Assembly (NCBI GenBank): GCA_900320795.1
Contig: ONTQ01000015.1
Location: forward strand, 1 to 33,694
Origin: an uncultured Bacteroidales bacterium
Lineage (GTDB): Bacteria > Bacteroidota > Bacteroidia > Bacteroidales > UBA932
Length of the DNA stretch: 33,694 nt
Reading direction: 5' to 3'
Under the pieces are notes generated by a model, which had not been told where the DNA came from, did not search any database, and saw nothing but the letters and a program-made list of their open reading frames with translations. Below are positions 1 through 7,667 of the stretch, piece by piece. Every line of letters starts with the position of its first letter. The stretch's first letter is position 1. The translations under genes and the position numbers were made by a program.

Positions 1-262
1 GGTTTAGGCTCTGCCCCTTTCGCTCGCCACTACTCAGGGTATCGACTTTTCTTTCTTTTCCTCCGGGTACTAAGATGTTTCAGTTCCCCGGGTTCGCCCA
101 CTCTCTCGAGTGTACTGGCTCTTCAAGCCAGTGGGTTGCCCCATTCAGAGATGCTCGGATCAATTCCTGTTTGCAGATCCCCGAGCCTTTTCGCAGCTTA
201 CCACGTCTTTCTTCGCCTCCGGATAGCCTAGGCATCCTCCGTTCGCTCTTCTTTCCTTTCTC
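1..262 (-). rRNA. rrl: 23S ribosomal RNA, 5' part (runs off the window)
   Basis: Read on the minus strand, this is the 5' domain of bacterial 23S rRNA. It contains the conserved blocks GGATGCCTAGGC, GAAGAAAGACGTGG, GAACTGAAACATCTTAGTACC and GTGGCGAGCGAAAGG in the right order and spacing. The 5' end near 262 is set by alignment from memory to the E. coli start, 32 bases before the end of the GGATGCC block, so it is good to a few bases. Only about the first 262 nt are present; the gene continues off the left edge. It is preceded by its own promoter and leader, not by a 16S gene. Confidence 0.95.
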
Positions 263-489
263 TTGCGTGCTTCCGCCGCTCGCGCAGCTTCCGCACTGTG
301 AATCACACATTTTACTGTGTTGCTCTTGCCTATTGAAATTGTAGTCCGAAAATTTCCGTTTGATAACTTCTTTTATCAGACTAACTCTATCTTTTGCTTT
401 ACCTCTTAATCTATTCTCTCAGTATTGTCAATGAACTTTTGGGTGGCCGTTTGGCCGTAAAAAATCCCGTTGTGTTTCAAACGGGACTG
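263..489 (-). other. 23S rRNA leader with boxA-like element
   Basis: This is the transcribed leader between the promoter and the mature 23S 5' end. Read on the minus strand it holds, in order: a terminator-like hairpin (listed separately); a short GGCC-AAAC-GGCC hairpin at 445-456; a boxA-like GTTCATTGAC at 436-427, which resembles the rrn antitermination boxA (TGCTCTTTAACA in E. coli) and the GTTCTTTGAC seen before Bacteroidota rRNA genes; and an A-rich stretch into the 23S. No 16S sequence and no tRNA is present here. The leader is only about 230 nt, far too short for either plus a spacer. Confidence 0.7.
459..486 (-). terminator. Terminator-like hairpin just downstream of the 23S promoter
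   Basis: In the minus-strand transcript UCCCGUU (486-480) pairs with AACGGGA (471-465) around an 8-nt loop and is followed at once by six U (464-459). This looks like an intrinsic terminator placed within the first 35 or so transcribed bases of the rRNA leader. A boxA-like antitermination element lies about 25 bases further on. It could act as an attenuator or pause, or as a 5'-protective hairpin. The pairing and U-tract are visible; the function is inference. Confidence 0.55.
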
Positions 490-520
490 CAAAGGTAGTA
501 ACTATTTTTTAAACTGCAAA
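490..520 (-). promoter_or_regulatory. Promoter of the 23S rRNA gene
   Basis: On the minus strand a TTTG (-33 element, 520-517) is followed after exactly 19 bases by TACCTTTG (-7 element, 497-490). This is a perfect match to the Bacteroidota primary sigma-factor promoter TTTG-N19-TAnnTTTG. The surroundings are very A/T rich (T-runs at 521-545 on the plus strand), as expected of a strong stable-RNA promoter with an UP-like region. The rest of the gap up to the pepT stop (521-658) shows no gene and no clear terminator. Confidence 0.85.
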
Positions 521-658
521 TTTTTTTTACTTTTTTTTGTTTTTTTATCAAACTCGATGTCCTGCAAGTTCTCGAAAACGGTCTATAGCCCCGGGGAGGC
601 CTACAGGTGATTCTTTCGGACGAATCGGCCGAATACGGCCCCGGTACCGCTATCTGCC

Positions 659-1879
659 TTACTCTGCGAACAGCGTAATGATGTTCAGGATGACTTCTGA
701 AGCCTTTTCAATGCTCTCCAGCGGAACAAATTCCATTTTACCATGGAAGTTCAGTCCGCCGGCGAAGATATTGGGGCAAGGAAGACCCTTGAAAGAGAGA
801 TTGGCCCCGTCGGTCCCGCCGCGGATGGGCTGAATCCGGGCCTTGATGCCGGCCATCTCCATGGCCTTCACCGCCTTCTCTATAATATGGTAGTGGGGCT
901 CCACCTGCTCGCGCATATTATAATATTGGTCTTTCACATCCAGTAAGACCGTTCCCTCGCCGTACTTGGTGTTCAGGAAAGACGCCACAAAGCCGATGAG
1001 TTTTTTCTTCTCCTCGAATTTGTCATGGTCATGGTCCCGGATAATATAGGCGAAATCGGCCTCCTCAACCGTTCCTTTGAAGGAAATGAGGTGGAAAAAG
1101 CCCTCGTAGCCTTCCGTGGATTCCGGACGCTGGCTCACGGGAAGCATGGCGTTGAATTCCTGGCCGATGAGGATGGCGTTGCGCATCTTTCCCTTGGCGC
1201 TCCCGGGGTGCACGTTGCGGCCCTGGATATGAATCTTGGCACTGGCGGCATTGAAGTTCTCAAACTCCAGTTCGCCAATCTCACCACCATCCATGGTGTA
1301 GGCGAAATGGGCCCCGAAACGCTTGACGTCGAATTTCACCACGCCCCGGCCGATTTCCTCGTCCGGCGTAAAGCCAATCTTCACCGGTCCATGCTTGAAT
1401 TCCGGATGCTCCACCATATACTGCACGGCGTTCATGATTTCCGCCACGCCGGCCTTGTCATCGGCCCCGAGAAGGGTGGTGCCGTCGGTGGTGATGAGGG
1501 TCTGTCCCACATAATGCAGCATTTCAGGAAAATCCTCCGGCTTCAGCTGCAGGCCGGGAACGCCCTTGAGGGCAATGGCGCCGCCGCCGTAATTCTCTAT
1601 GATTTGCGGCTTCACATCCTTGCCGGAGGCGTCCGGCGCCGTATCCACATGGGCGATAAAGCCCACGGCGGGCACTTCCCTGTCGATATTGGAAGGGATG
1701 GAAGCCATCACATAACCGTACTGATCCAGCGTCACTTCCACGCCCAGGGCGGCCAGTTCGTCCCGGAGCATTTTCAGAAGGTCCCACTCCTTGACGGCCG
1801 AAGGCTGTGTCTCGGACTCTTCGTTACTCTGCGTGTCCACCGACACGTACCGCAAAAATCTGTCTAATATCTTTTCCAT
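659..1879 (-). CDS. pepT: Tripeptide aminopeptidase PepT (M20B family)
   Basis: Peptidase T removes N-terminal residues from tripeptides in the cytoplasm. The 406-residue product fits the family (408 in E. coli). Metal ligands and catalytic residues are in place: H77 and D79 in GFIAHVDTAPDASG, D140 in LLGADDKAG, the E174/E175 pair in TPDEEIGRG, D197 in YTMDGGE, and the C-terminal histidine in GGLNFHGKMEF. The start is the ATG at 1879, which gives the conserved MEKILDRFLRYVSVDTQS. The frame stays open upstream, but that part only reads through the overlapping transporter gene. The A at 1879 is shared with the TAA of the transporter (TAATG), so the two genes are translationally coupled: peptide import then hydrolysis. 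It is the last gene of the operon; no clear terminator follows. Confidence 0.96.
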   Translation of the reverse strand: MEKILDRFLRYVSVDTQSNEESETQPSAVKEWDLLKMLRDELAALGVEVTLDQYGYVMASIPSNIDREVPAVGFIAHVDTAPDASGKDVKPQIIENYGGGAIALKGVPGLQLKPEDFPEMLHYVGQTLITTDGTTLLGADDKAGVAEIMNAVQYMVEHPEFKHGPVKIGFTPDEEIGRGVVKFDVKRFGAHFAYTMDGGEIGELEFENFNAASAKIHIQGRNVHPGSAKGKMRNAILIGQEFNAMLPVSQRPESTEGYEGFFHLISFKGTVEEADFAYIIRDHDHDKFEEKKKLIGFVASFLNTKYGEGTVLLDVKDQYYNMREQVEPHYHIIEKAVKAMEMAGIKARIQPIRGGTDGANLSFKGLPCPNIFAGGLNFHGKMEFVPLESIEKASEVILNIITLFAE

Positions 1880-3852
1880 TACTTTTTCTCGGTTTTCATT
1901 GAAGCATATACCATATAGCCGATGATGCACAGGAACGGGACGATGGCGACGGCCTCGCCGTAAGTGGCGGCCCATTCACTGAGATACAGGTCCACATTGG
2001 CAAACTTGAGGATGGCGCTCACCACGCCCATGAGGGCGCCGCCGGCGATGAAGCCGGAAGCGATGAGCGTGCCCTTTTCCTGGCGGGCGCTGTTCACGGC
2101 GGCGTCCTTGCTGCGGGTACTCACATACCAGGAAATGGCACCGCCCACCAGCAACGGAAGGTTCAGGTCGATGGGAATGAACATACCCAGGGCAAACGGC
2201 AGGGCAGGCACCTTGCCGAAATTGAGCACCAGGGCGATGGCCGCGCCGATTCCGTACAGCAGCCAGGGGGCGCCGCCGCCGGAGAACATGGGCTGGATTA
2301 CCGCCGCCATGGCATTGGCCTGCGGGGCTACCAGGGCGTTTTCGCCGGTGAAACCATAGGTCTTGTTAAGCACCAGCATTACGCCGCAGACCGTCACAGC
2401 GCTCACCGCTACGCCCAGGAATTTCCAGCCTTCCTGGACCTTGGGGGTAGAGCCGATCCAATAACCGATCTTCAAATCCGTGATGAAACTGCCGGCCACC
2501 GAAAGGGCCGTACATACGACGCCGCCGATAATGAGCGCCGCCGCCATGCCGGTATTCCCTTTAAGTCCCACTGCCACAAGTATTAACGAAGCGATGATGA
2601 GGGTCATCAGCGTCATGCCGCTCACGGGATTGGAGCCCACGATGGCAATGGCATTGGCCGCAACGGTGGTGAAAAGGAACGCGATTACCGCCACAATCAC
2701 CAGGCCGATAAGGGCCTGCCAGACATTGTTCACCACGCCGCCGAAGGCAAAGAAGGCAAAGACGCACAGCAGCGCAATCACCACGCCGAAGACAATGGTC
2801 TTCATGGGCAGATCCTCTTCCGTACGGAGCGGTTTCACCGCATCGGCCCCGGGTTTGCGTTTAAACTCGCTCACCGCCAGGCCGGCCGCACTCTTGATGA
2901 CGCCGAAACTCTTCACGATGCCGATAATGCCGGCCGTGGCAATGCCGCCGATGCCGATATGCCGGGCATAGTCCTTGAAAATCTGTTCCGGAGCCATCTC
3001 CCCGATGGTCTGCGTCACACCGGTGTGCATGAGGTCGATGACATCGGCCCCCCAGATGAGGTTCATCAGGGGAATGATGACCAGCCACACCAGCAAAGAA
3101 CCGCAGCAGATGATGAAGGAATACTTGAGGCCGATGATATAGCCAAGGCCCAGCACGGCTGCGCCGGTGTTCATCTTGAGGACGAGTTTGGCCTTGTCGG
3201 AGAGCGCTGCACCCCAGCCCATCACCGTGGTGGAAACGGTTTCGGCCCAGGTCCCGAAGGTGGCCACGGCGAAATCGTACAGACCGCCGATGAGGCCCGC
3301 CGTGATGAGGGTCTTGGCACTGGAGCCGCCGCCTTCACCGCTGATGAGGACCTGCGTGGTGGCCGTTGCTTCCGGGAAAGGATACTTCCCGTGCATCTCC
3401 TTCACGAAATACTTGCGGAAGGGAATCAGGAAGAGGATTCCCAGCACGCCGCCCAGCAGCGAACTCAGGACCATCTGCCAGAAACCCACCTCCACGCCCA
3501 GGATATAGATGGCCGGGAGGGTAAAAATGGCACCGGCCACCACAGCGCCGCTGCAGCCGCCGATACTCTGGATAATCACATTCTGCGGAAGCCCCTGTCT
3601 GAGGCCCAGAGCCCCTGTCAGACCCACGGCAATAATGGCGATGGGAATGGCCGCCTCGAACACCTGGCCCACTTTCAGGCCCAGGTAAGCCGCCGCCGCG
3701 CTGAACAGGATTACCATCAAAATGCCAACGGCCACCGAATAAGGGGTGGCCTCGGCATATTTTTTCTGCGGGTCGAGGATGGGTTTGTATTCCTCTCCCG
3801 GCTTGAGTTCCCGATGTGCGTTTTCCGGGAGACTCACCTGCTGCTTGTCCAT
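1879..3852 (-). CDS. OPT-family oligopeptide transporter
   Basis: This 657-residue polytopic inner-membrane protein belongs to the OPT/YSL oligopeptide transporter superfamily, proton-coupled importers of small peptides (some members move metal chelates). A short hydrophilic N-terminus is followed from about residue 38 by roughly 14-16 hydrophobic segments. The conserved loop GKYPFPEATATTQVLISGEGG lies near residue 155, typical of bacterial OPT proteins. Glycine-rich helices such as GLRQGLPQNVIIQSIGGCSG are also family-like. The start ATG overlaps the STAS stop by one base, and its stop overlaps pepT by one base. Placement directly before pepT supports peptides as substrate. The substrate itself is not provable from sequence. 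Confidence 0.92.
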   Translation of the reverse strand: MDKQQVSLPENAHRELKPGEEYKPILDPQKKYAEATPYSVAVGILMVILFSAAAAYLGLKVGQVFEAAIPIAIIAVGLTGALGLRQGLPQNVIIQSIGGCSGAVVAGAIFTLPAIYILGVEVGFWQMVLSSLLGGVLGILFLIPFRKYFVKEMHGKYPFPEATATTQVLISGEGGGSSAKTLITAGLIGGLYDFAVATFGTWAETVSTTVMGWGAALSDKAKLVLKMNTGAAVLGLGYIIGLKYSFIICCGSLLVWLVIIPLMNLIWGADVIDLMHTGVTQTIGEMAPEQIFKDYARHIGIGGIATAGIIGIVKSFGVIKSAAGLAVSEFKRKPGADAVKPLRTEEDLPMKTIVFGVVIALLCVFAFFAFGGVVNNVWQALIGLVIVAVIAFLFTTVAANAIAIVGSNPVSGMTLMTLIIASLILVAVGLKGNTGMAAALIIGGVVCTALSVAGSFITDLKIGYWIGSTPKVQEGWKFLGVAVSAVTVCGVMLVLNKTYGFTGENALVAPQANAMAAVIQPMFSGGGAPWLLYGIGAAIALVLNFGKVPALPFALGMFIPIDLNLPLLVGGAISWYVSTRSKDAAVNSARQEKGTLIASGFIAGGALMGVVSAILKFANVDLYLSEWAATYGEAVAIVPFLCIIGYMVYASMKTEKK

Positions 3853-4160
3853 TAGCTCTCCTGAATCTCGAACAGGTTCAGGAAACCTGTCATCATGAAC
3901 ACCTGACGGATTTCGTTGTTGATGTCACGCACGATTACCTTGCCGCCCTTGGCGGCGGCGGCTTTGCGCACGGTGAGGAAGATACGGAGCCCGGAACTGG
4001 AAATGTAGGCCAGTTCCTTACAGTCCAGGACAACCGTCTTGTCTGCGTTGTCAATGACGGGCTGAAGTTCAGTGGCGACCTGCTGGGAAACGGCAGTGTC
4101 CAGACGACCGATAAGCTGAGCGGTCATCACATTGTCTTTTTCAGTAATCTTTACTTCCAT
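3852..4160 (-). CDS. STAS-domain anti-anti-sigma factor (SpoIIAA/RsbV-like)
   Basis: A single STAS domain of 102 residues. Antagonists of this type bind an RsbW/SpoIIAB-type kinase and are switched off by phosphorylation of a serine and on again by a PP2C phosphatase. The phosphorylation loop is visible as LDCKELAYISSSGLRIF, with the target serine in the SSSG segment. Two starts are possible: a TTG at 4172 inside the upstream gene, and the ATG at 4160 four bases after that gene's stop. I chose the ATG because it gives the usual MEVKITEK-type first strand. Kinase and phosphatase are both in the fused protein encoded just upstream, so the whole switch is in two adjacent genes. Confidence 0.9.
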   Translation of the reverse strand: MEVKITEKDNVMTAQLIGRLDTAVSQQVATELQPVIDNADKTVVLDCKELAYISSSGLRIFLTVRKAAAAKGGKVIVRDINNEIRQVFMMTGFLNLFEIQES

Positions 4161-4164
4161 AAGT

Positions 4165-6255
4165 TTATGCAATTTTTTTTATCATCGAAAGAATATTCTT
4201 ACCGTCATCGGAACGGGTGTATTCCACCACGTCCATGATGTTTTTTACCAGGAAAATGCCCAGTCCGCCGATGGGACGCTCTTCTGCGTCCAGGGTGATA
4301 TCGGCCTCCGGAGCGGCGGTGGGATCAAAAGGCGTGCCGTTGTCGGAGATGATGAACTCGAGCTCTTTCTTGCGGATGATGGCCTCGATGTCCACCAGCC
4401 CGTCGGAGCCCTTCGGATAGGCATACATAATCACGTTGGAAACTGCCTCTTCCAAAGCCAGGTTCAGGCTCATGGTAAGGCCGACATCCAGATGGGCCAC
4501 ATCGGCCACGGCTTCTACAAATTCGGCCAGTTGCGGAATCTGCTGGATGTCATTGTGGAGGATGAGATGACGCTCGGTCTCCTCCGAAATCTGGTTATTC
4601 ATAAAGCGGATATATAACATGGTGAGGTCGTCGCTTTGGGGCGCGTCACCCACAAAGCCCTGCACGGCCTGTGACACTGTATCAATCTGCTGGTGCGAGC
4701 CCAGTTCTGCGCTGAGGGCTGCGAACATGCGCTCGTCGCCAAACAATTCATGGTTACTGTTTTCGGCTTCGGTAAGGCCGTCCGTGTACAGGAAGAGGCC
4801 GGTACCGGTAGTGAGGTCAGTTTCCTGCTCGGTGAAGGACATGCCCGGAATCACGCCCAGCGGAAGATTGGCTTCCACGGGGAGACTGCGGTTCCCTTCC
4901 GCCGTTACCAGTACAGGAGCGTTGTGACCCGCGTTGCAGTAACGCAGGTGGCCGTTTCTGAGGTCCAGCACGCCGCAGAAGAAAGTAACGAACATATTGG
5001 CCTCGTTCATCTCGGCCATGCTGTCATTGATAGTGGTCACTATGCGCTGCGGACTCTTTTCATGGGCCGATACCGTACGGAAGAGGCTTCGCGTGACGGC
5101 CATCACCAGGGAGGCGGGCACGCCCTTTCCGCTCACGTCACCGATGCAGAAGAAGAGTTTCTCCTCGCGGGTGTAGAAGTCATACAGGTCTCCACCCACT
5201 TCCTTGGCCGGCACCACGGCAGCAAACATATCCACATCCCCGCGTTCCGGATAAGGCGGGAAACTCTTGGGAATCATGGACATCTGGATACCGCGGGCCA
5301 CCTGCAGTTCGCCTTCGATACGGCTCTTGTTCTGACTCACCGACTGGAATTTCTTCTGGTTGTTCATCGTGATGTACAGGATGACGATGAGGAACACGAC
5401 GCCCAGAATTTGCAGGAACAGGACCATGAGTTCCAAACGGTGCAGGTGCTCGAAGATATCATCTTCCGGAATGGTGAGGGACATCTTCCAGCCCGTTCCT
5501 TCCAGCGGAGCCTGGTATTTGAGGGCCTTATCCACCGCAAGCGTCTCCGGCGGCATGGCGATAAGCTGCCCCTTCCGGCTCACGATGGTACCGAAGGCCC
5601 GTTCATAGGGTTTGATCTGCGCCACCACCTCGGTCAGCCAGTTCAGGGTGATATCCAGTCCCAGGACACCCACGGTTTTTCCTTCGTGGTCCTTGAAGGG
5701 GACGGCAAAAGTGACCACCATCATGGAAAGGGCGTCGTCAAGATAGGGCTCACTCCAATAACCCTTTCCCGTCTCTATGACAGACTTGTACCATTCGGCG
5801 GAAAAGTAGTCGTGGGTTTCCGAACCAATCTGAAGACGCTCGTATGTGTTTCCGCTGATGCGGGACAGCACAGGCTCGTACCATCGGCCGAACTGGGGAT
5901 AATAATTGGGCTCAAAGGCGATGAAACTGTTCATGATGACGGGCGTAACGTCCATGATACGCTGCATCTCATCCAGATATATCTCCGGCTTATCGACATA
6001 ATCCTCCAGCATCCAGGCCAGGGCATAGGCCGATCCCTCGATGGTGAGGGTGGTCTTCTCCGTCGTGAGGCGGGCCACCTGCATCTCGGAGGCAGCCCGG
6101 TTATCGGCCTCTTCACGGATAGCCTTCCTGGAAAAATAATACTGCAGAAGGCCGGTGGCTTCCAGGGCAATGACAGCAGCGAGAATGATCAGCAAGCCCT
6201 GCCTGGCCGCCACGCGGTCAAAAGAGTCTTTAATGATTTTGTTCGTCCTTGTCAT
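4165..6255 (-). CDS. Membrane sensor: Cache domain, SpoIIE-type PP2C phosphatase and RsbW-like kinase in one chain
   Basis: This 696-residue protein has five parts. TM1 is at about 20-40. A periplasmic Cache-like sensor spans 45-272 (with YWSEPYLDD and GVLGLDITLNWL). TM2 is at 276-296, followed by a coiled-coil linker (QVARGIQMSMIPKSFP). The SpoIIE/RsbU PP2C domain covers 340-552, with metal-binding aspartates in EVGGDLYDF (D355), CIGDVSGKG (D373), LYTDG (D492) and QSDDLT (D542/D543). A GHKL ATPase of the RsbW/SpoIIAB type fills 565-692, with N-box EEAVSNVIMYAY, D638 in SDNGTPFDP and the glycine lid GGLGIFLVKN. The chain therefore carries both the phosphatase that activates a STAS antagonist and the kinase that inactivates it. 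Its start touches the stop of the upstream kinase gene, and the STAS gene follows. The sigma factor or other final target is not encoded here. Confidence 0.92.
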   Translation of the reverse strand: MTRTNKIIKDSFDRVAARQGLLIILAAVIALEATGLLQYYFSRKAIREEADNRAASEMQVARLTTEKTTLTIEGSAYALAWMLEDYVDKPEIYLDEMQRIMDVTPVIMNSFIAFEPNYYPQFGRWYEPVLSRISGNTYERLQIGSETHDYFSAEWYKSVIETGKGYWSEPYLDDALSMMVVTFAVPFKDHEGKTVGVLGLDITLNWLTEVVAQIKPYERAFGTIVSRKGQLIAMPPETLAVDKALKYQAPLEGTGWKMSLTIPEDDIFEHLHRLELMVLFLQILGVVFLIVILYITMNNQKKFQSVSQNKSRIEGELQVARGIQMSMIPKSFPPYPERGDVDMFAAVVPAKEVGGDLYDFYTREEKLFFCIGDVSGKGVPASLVMAVTRSLFRTVSAHEKSPQRIVTTINDSMAEMNEANMFVTFFCGVLDLRNGHLRYCNAGHNAPVLVTAEGNRSLPVEANLPLGVIPGMSFTEQETDLTTGTGLFLYTDGLTEAENSNHELFGDERMFAALSAELGSHQQIDTVSQAVQGFVGDAPQSDDLTMLYIRFMNNQISEETERHLILHNDIQQIPQLAEFVEAVADVAHLDVGLTMSLNLALEEAVSNVIMYAYPKGSDGLVDIEAIIRKKELEFIISDNGTPFDPTAAPEADITLDAEERPIGGLGIFLVKNIMDVVEYTRSDDGKNILSMIKKIA

Positions 6256-7083
6256 TTAGATAATTCCTTTAAGGCAGGCCCGCATTCCGGGCATGGGGCA
6301 TTTGGTGTCCCGTTCAACGATAAGGGTCTTGAGACCTGCGAAGGGGCGGATCTCCTCTTCAATGTCCTTCAAAGGCCGATCGGCCCCGAAGTAAACGGGC
6401 GCGAATTCTTCCCAGAACCTGACGGCCAGCGGTTTGGGCATATGGAAAAACTCCTCGATGAAGGCGGCGTCGCTGATGCAGCAGCACAGATAGACCATGC
6501 CTACATCGAACAGGGGATATCCGTAACAAAAATCTCCGAGGTCAATGAAATAGCGCTTGTCTCCGACAAAAATGGCGTTGGAGAACTGGAGGTCTCCGTG
6601 GATGGCGGTATCCGTTTCGGGACAATCGGCGATGAAACGGGAGATGGCGTCCTTCTCTCCCTTGGTAAAGAAGGGATTCTCTTCCAGAAGGCGGCCGTAA
6701 CGGTCTTTCACATTTTCAAAGTCCGCGGTGTTCACATGGATTTTGTGAAGGCCGATGCACATCTGCGCGAACTCCCCGGCATATTGGGCCACTTTTTCGG
6801 GATGGTCCGCGGTGGCGCGGGAATAGGAGACCTTGCCTTCGATACGGCGGAAACGGAGGCCATAGCGCACCCCGTCCGTCACATATTCTCCGGGCTCCGG
6901 GGAAGGGATGCCCAGGTCATAGACTTTCCGGGCCATCAGCATCTCGTCCAACGGCTGCTTCACCTTGCCCGGGTTGTAGAGTTTCATCATGACGGAAGGG
7001 TCTGTCCGGTGGAAAAAACTTTCTCCGTTGGCCCCTTCGCCGGAATGGACATAGTCGTCCAGGTTGATTCGGATGGCTTCCAT
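6256..7083 (-). CDS. APH/choline-kinase-fold phosphotransferase
   Basis: A 275-residue protein with the aminoglycoside phosphotransferase/choline kinase fold. The candidate ATP lysine is K34 in VMMKLYN. The catalytic loop is AIHGDLQFSNAIFVG (H162, D164, N169) and the metal-binding motif is YFIDLGDF (D181, D184). The substrate is unknown. The family includes small-molecule kinases and, less often, protein kinases, so an antibiotic-resistance role should not be assumed. The start at 7083 lies one base after the stop of the alarmone hydrolase gene (TAGCATG); the frame is open upstream only inside that gene. Its position between alarmone genes and a partner-switching module suggests a regulatory or starvation role, which is inference. 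Confidence 0.75.
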   Translation of the reverse strand: MEAIRINLDDYVHSGEGANGESFFHRTDPSVMMKLYNPGKVKQPLDEMLMARKVYDLGIPSPEPGEYVTDGVRYGLRFRRIEGKVSYSRATADHPEKVAQYAGEFAQMCIGLHKIHVNTADFENVKDRYGRLLEENPFFTKGEKDAISRFIADCPETDTAIHGDLQFSNAIFVGDKRYFIDLGDFCYGYPLFDVGMVYLCCCISDAAFIEEFFHMPKPLAVRFWEEFAPVYFGADRPLKDIEEEIRPFAGLKTLIVERDTKCPMPGMRACLKGII

Positions 7084-7084
7084 G

Positions 7085-7663
7085 CTATTTGTCAAATACT
7101 TGATTGATAAGGGATACGAACTCCTTGTAGGCAAACGTGTCCTTGAGTTCGCTCAGAGAAGCGGCCAGGCCGCGATAGTGCCACTCATGGTCCTTAGGAT
7201 CCTTGGCGTGAAAGATTTTCCAGAGGTCGTCACCCTTGACAGCATAGTCCCGGGCGATAGCGCGCATGTTTGAGAGTTTGTCCCCCATGGCCACGATTTT
7301 GGCATCGTGCGGGGCCTTGGCCAGGCGGTCGATGGCCGCCTTCTTGCGGGCATGCCAACTGTCCTCTTCACTCACACCCTCCACGAAGACATCGCTCTCC
7401 GCGACCACGAGGTCTGCGATACGGTCTCCGAATTCGCGGCGGATTTCATCGGCCGATATTTCCGTGTCCTCCACGACGTCGTGAAGGGCGGCGGCGGCCA
7501 GCAGCTCCTGGTCGGGCGTGATGGTGGCCACAATTTCCATGGCCTCCATGGGATGGACGATGTAGGGGAAACCCTTTCCGCGGCGCTCCGTGCCGGCGTG
7601 GGCTTTGACCGCAAAGAGGATGGCGCGGTCCAGAAGGGCTGTGTCGAGTGGTTTGTTAGCCAT
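7085..7663 (-). CDS. Small alarmone hydrolase (MESH1-like HD domain)
   Basis: A stand-alone HD-domain protein of 192 residues, matching MESH1/SAH enzymes that remove the 3'-pyrophosphate from (p)ppGpp. The Mn-binding set is H37 (PYIVHPMEA), H61 and D62 (AALHDVVEDTE) and D128 (GDKLSNMRAI), nearly the same positions as in human MESH1. E65/D66 and N132 are also conserved. There is no synthetase, TGS or ACT domain. It follows the synthetase gene by four bases, so the two form a synthesis/hydrolysis pair. In some toxin-antitoxin systems a SAH neutralises a toxic synthetase; whether that applies here is open. Confidence 0.87.
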   Translation of the reverse strand: MANKPLDTALLDRAILFAVKAHAGTERRGKGFPYIVHPMEAMEIVATITPDQELLAAAALHDVVEDTEISADEIRREFGDRIADLVVAESDVFVEGVSEEDSWHARKKAAIDRLAKAPHDAKIVAMGDKLSNMRAIARDYAVKGDDLWKIFHAKDPKDHEWHYRGLAASLSELKDTFAYKEFVSLINQVFDK

Positions 7664-7667
7664 ATTG

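Noticed and set aside
263-440. 16S-23S spacer with tRNA genes
   Set aside because: No cloverleaf or 16S 3' end is present, and the promoter lies right upstream.
3852-4172. TTG start for the STAS gene at 4172
   Set aside because: It would begin inside the upstream gene and add MHKL without family support. The ATG at 4160 follows that gene's stop by four bases.
6256-7083. Aminoglycoside resistance gene
   Set aside because: Only the fold motifs are present. The gene sits inside a starvation-type operon and nothing points to a drug substrate.
4693-7107. 804-codon open frame on the plus strand
   Set aside because: It lies antisense to the SpoIIE-type and APH-fold genes, has no recognisable domain and no promoter. 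Long antisense frames are common in high-GC sequence with this codon bias.
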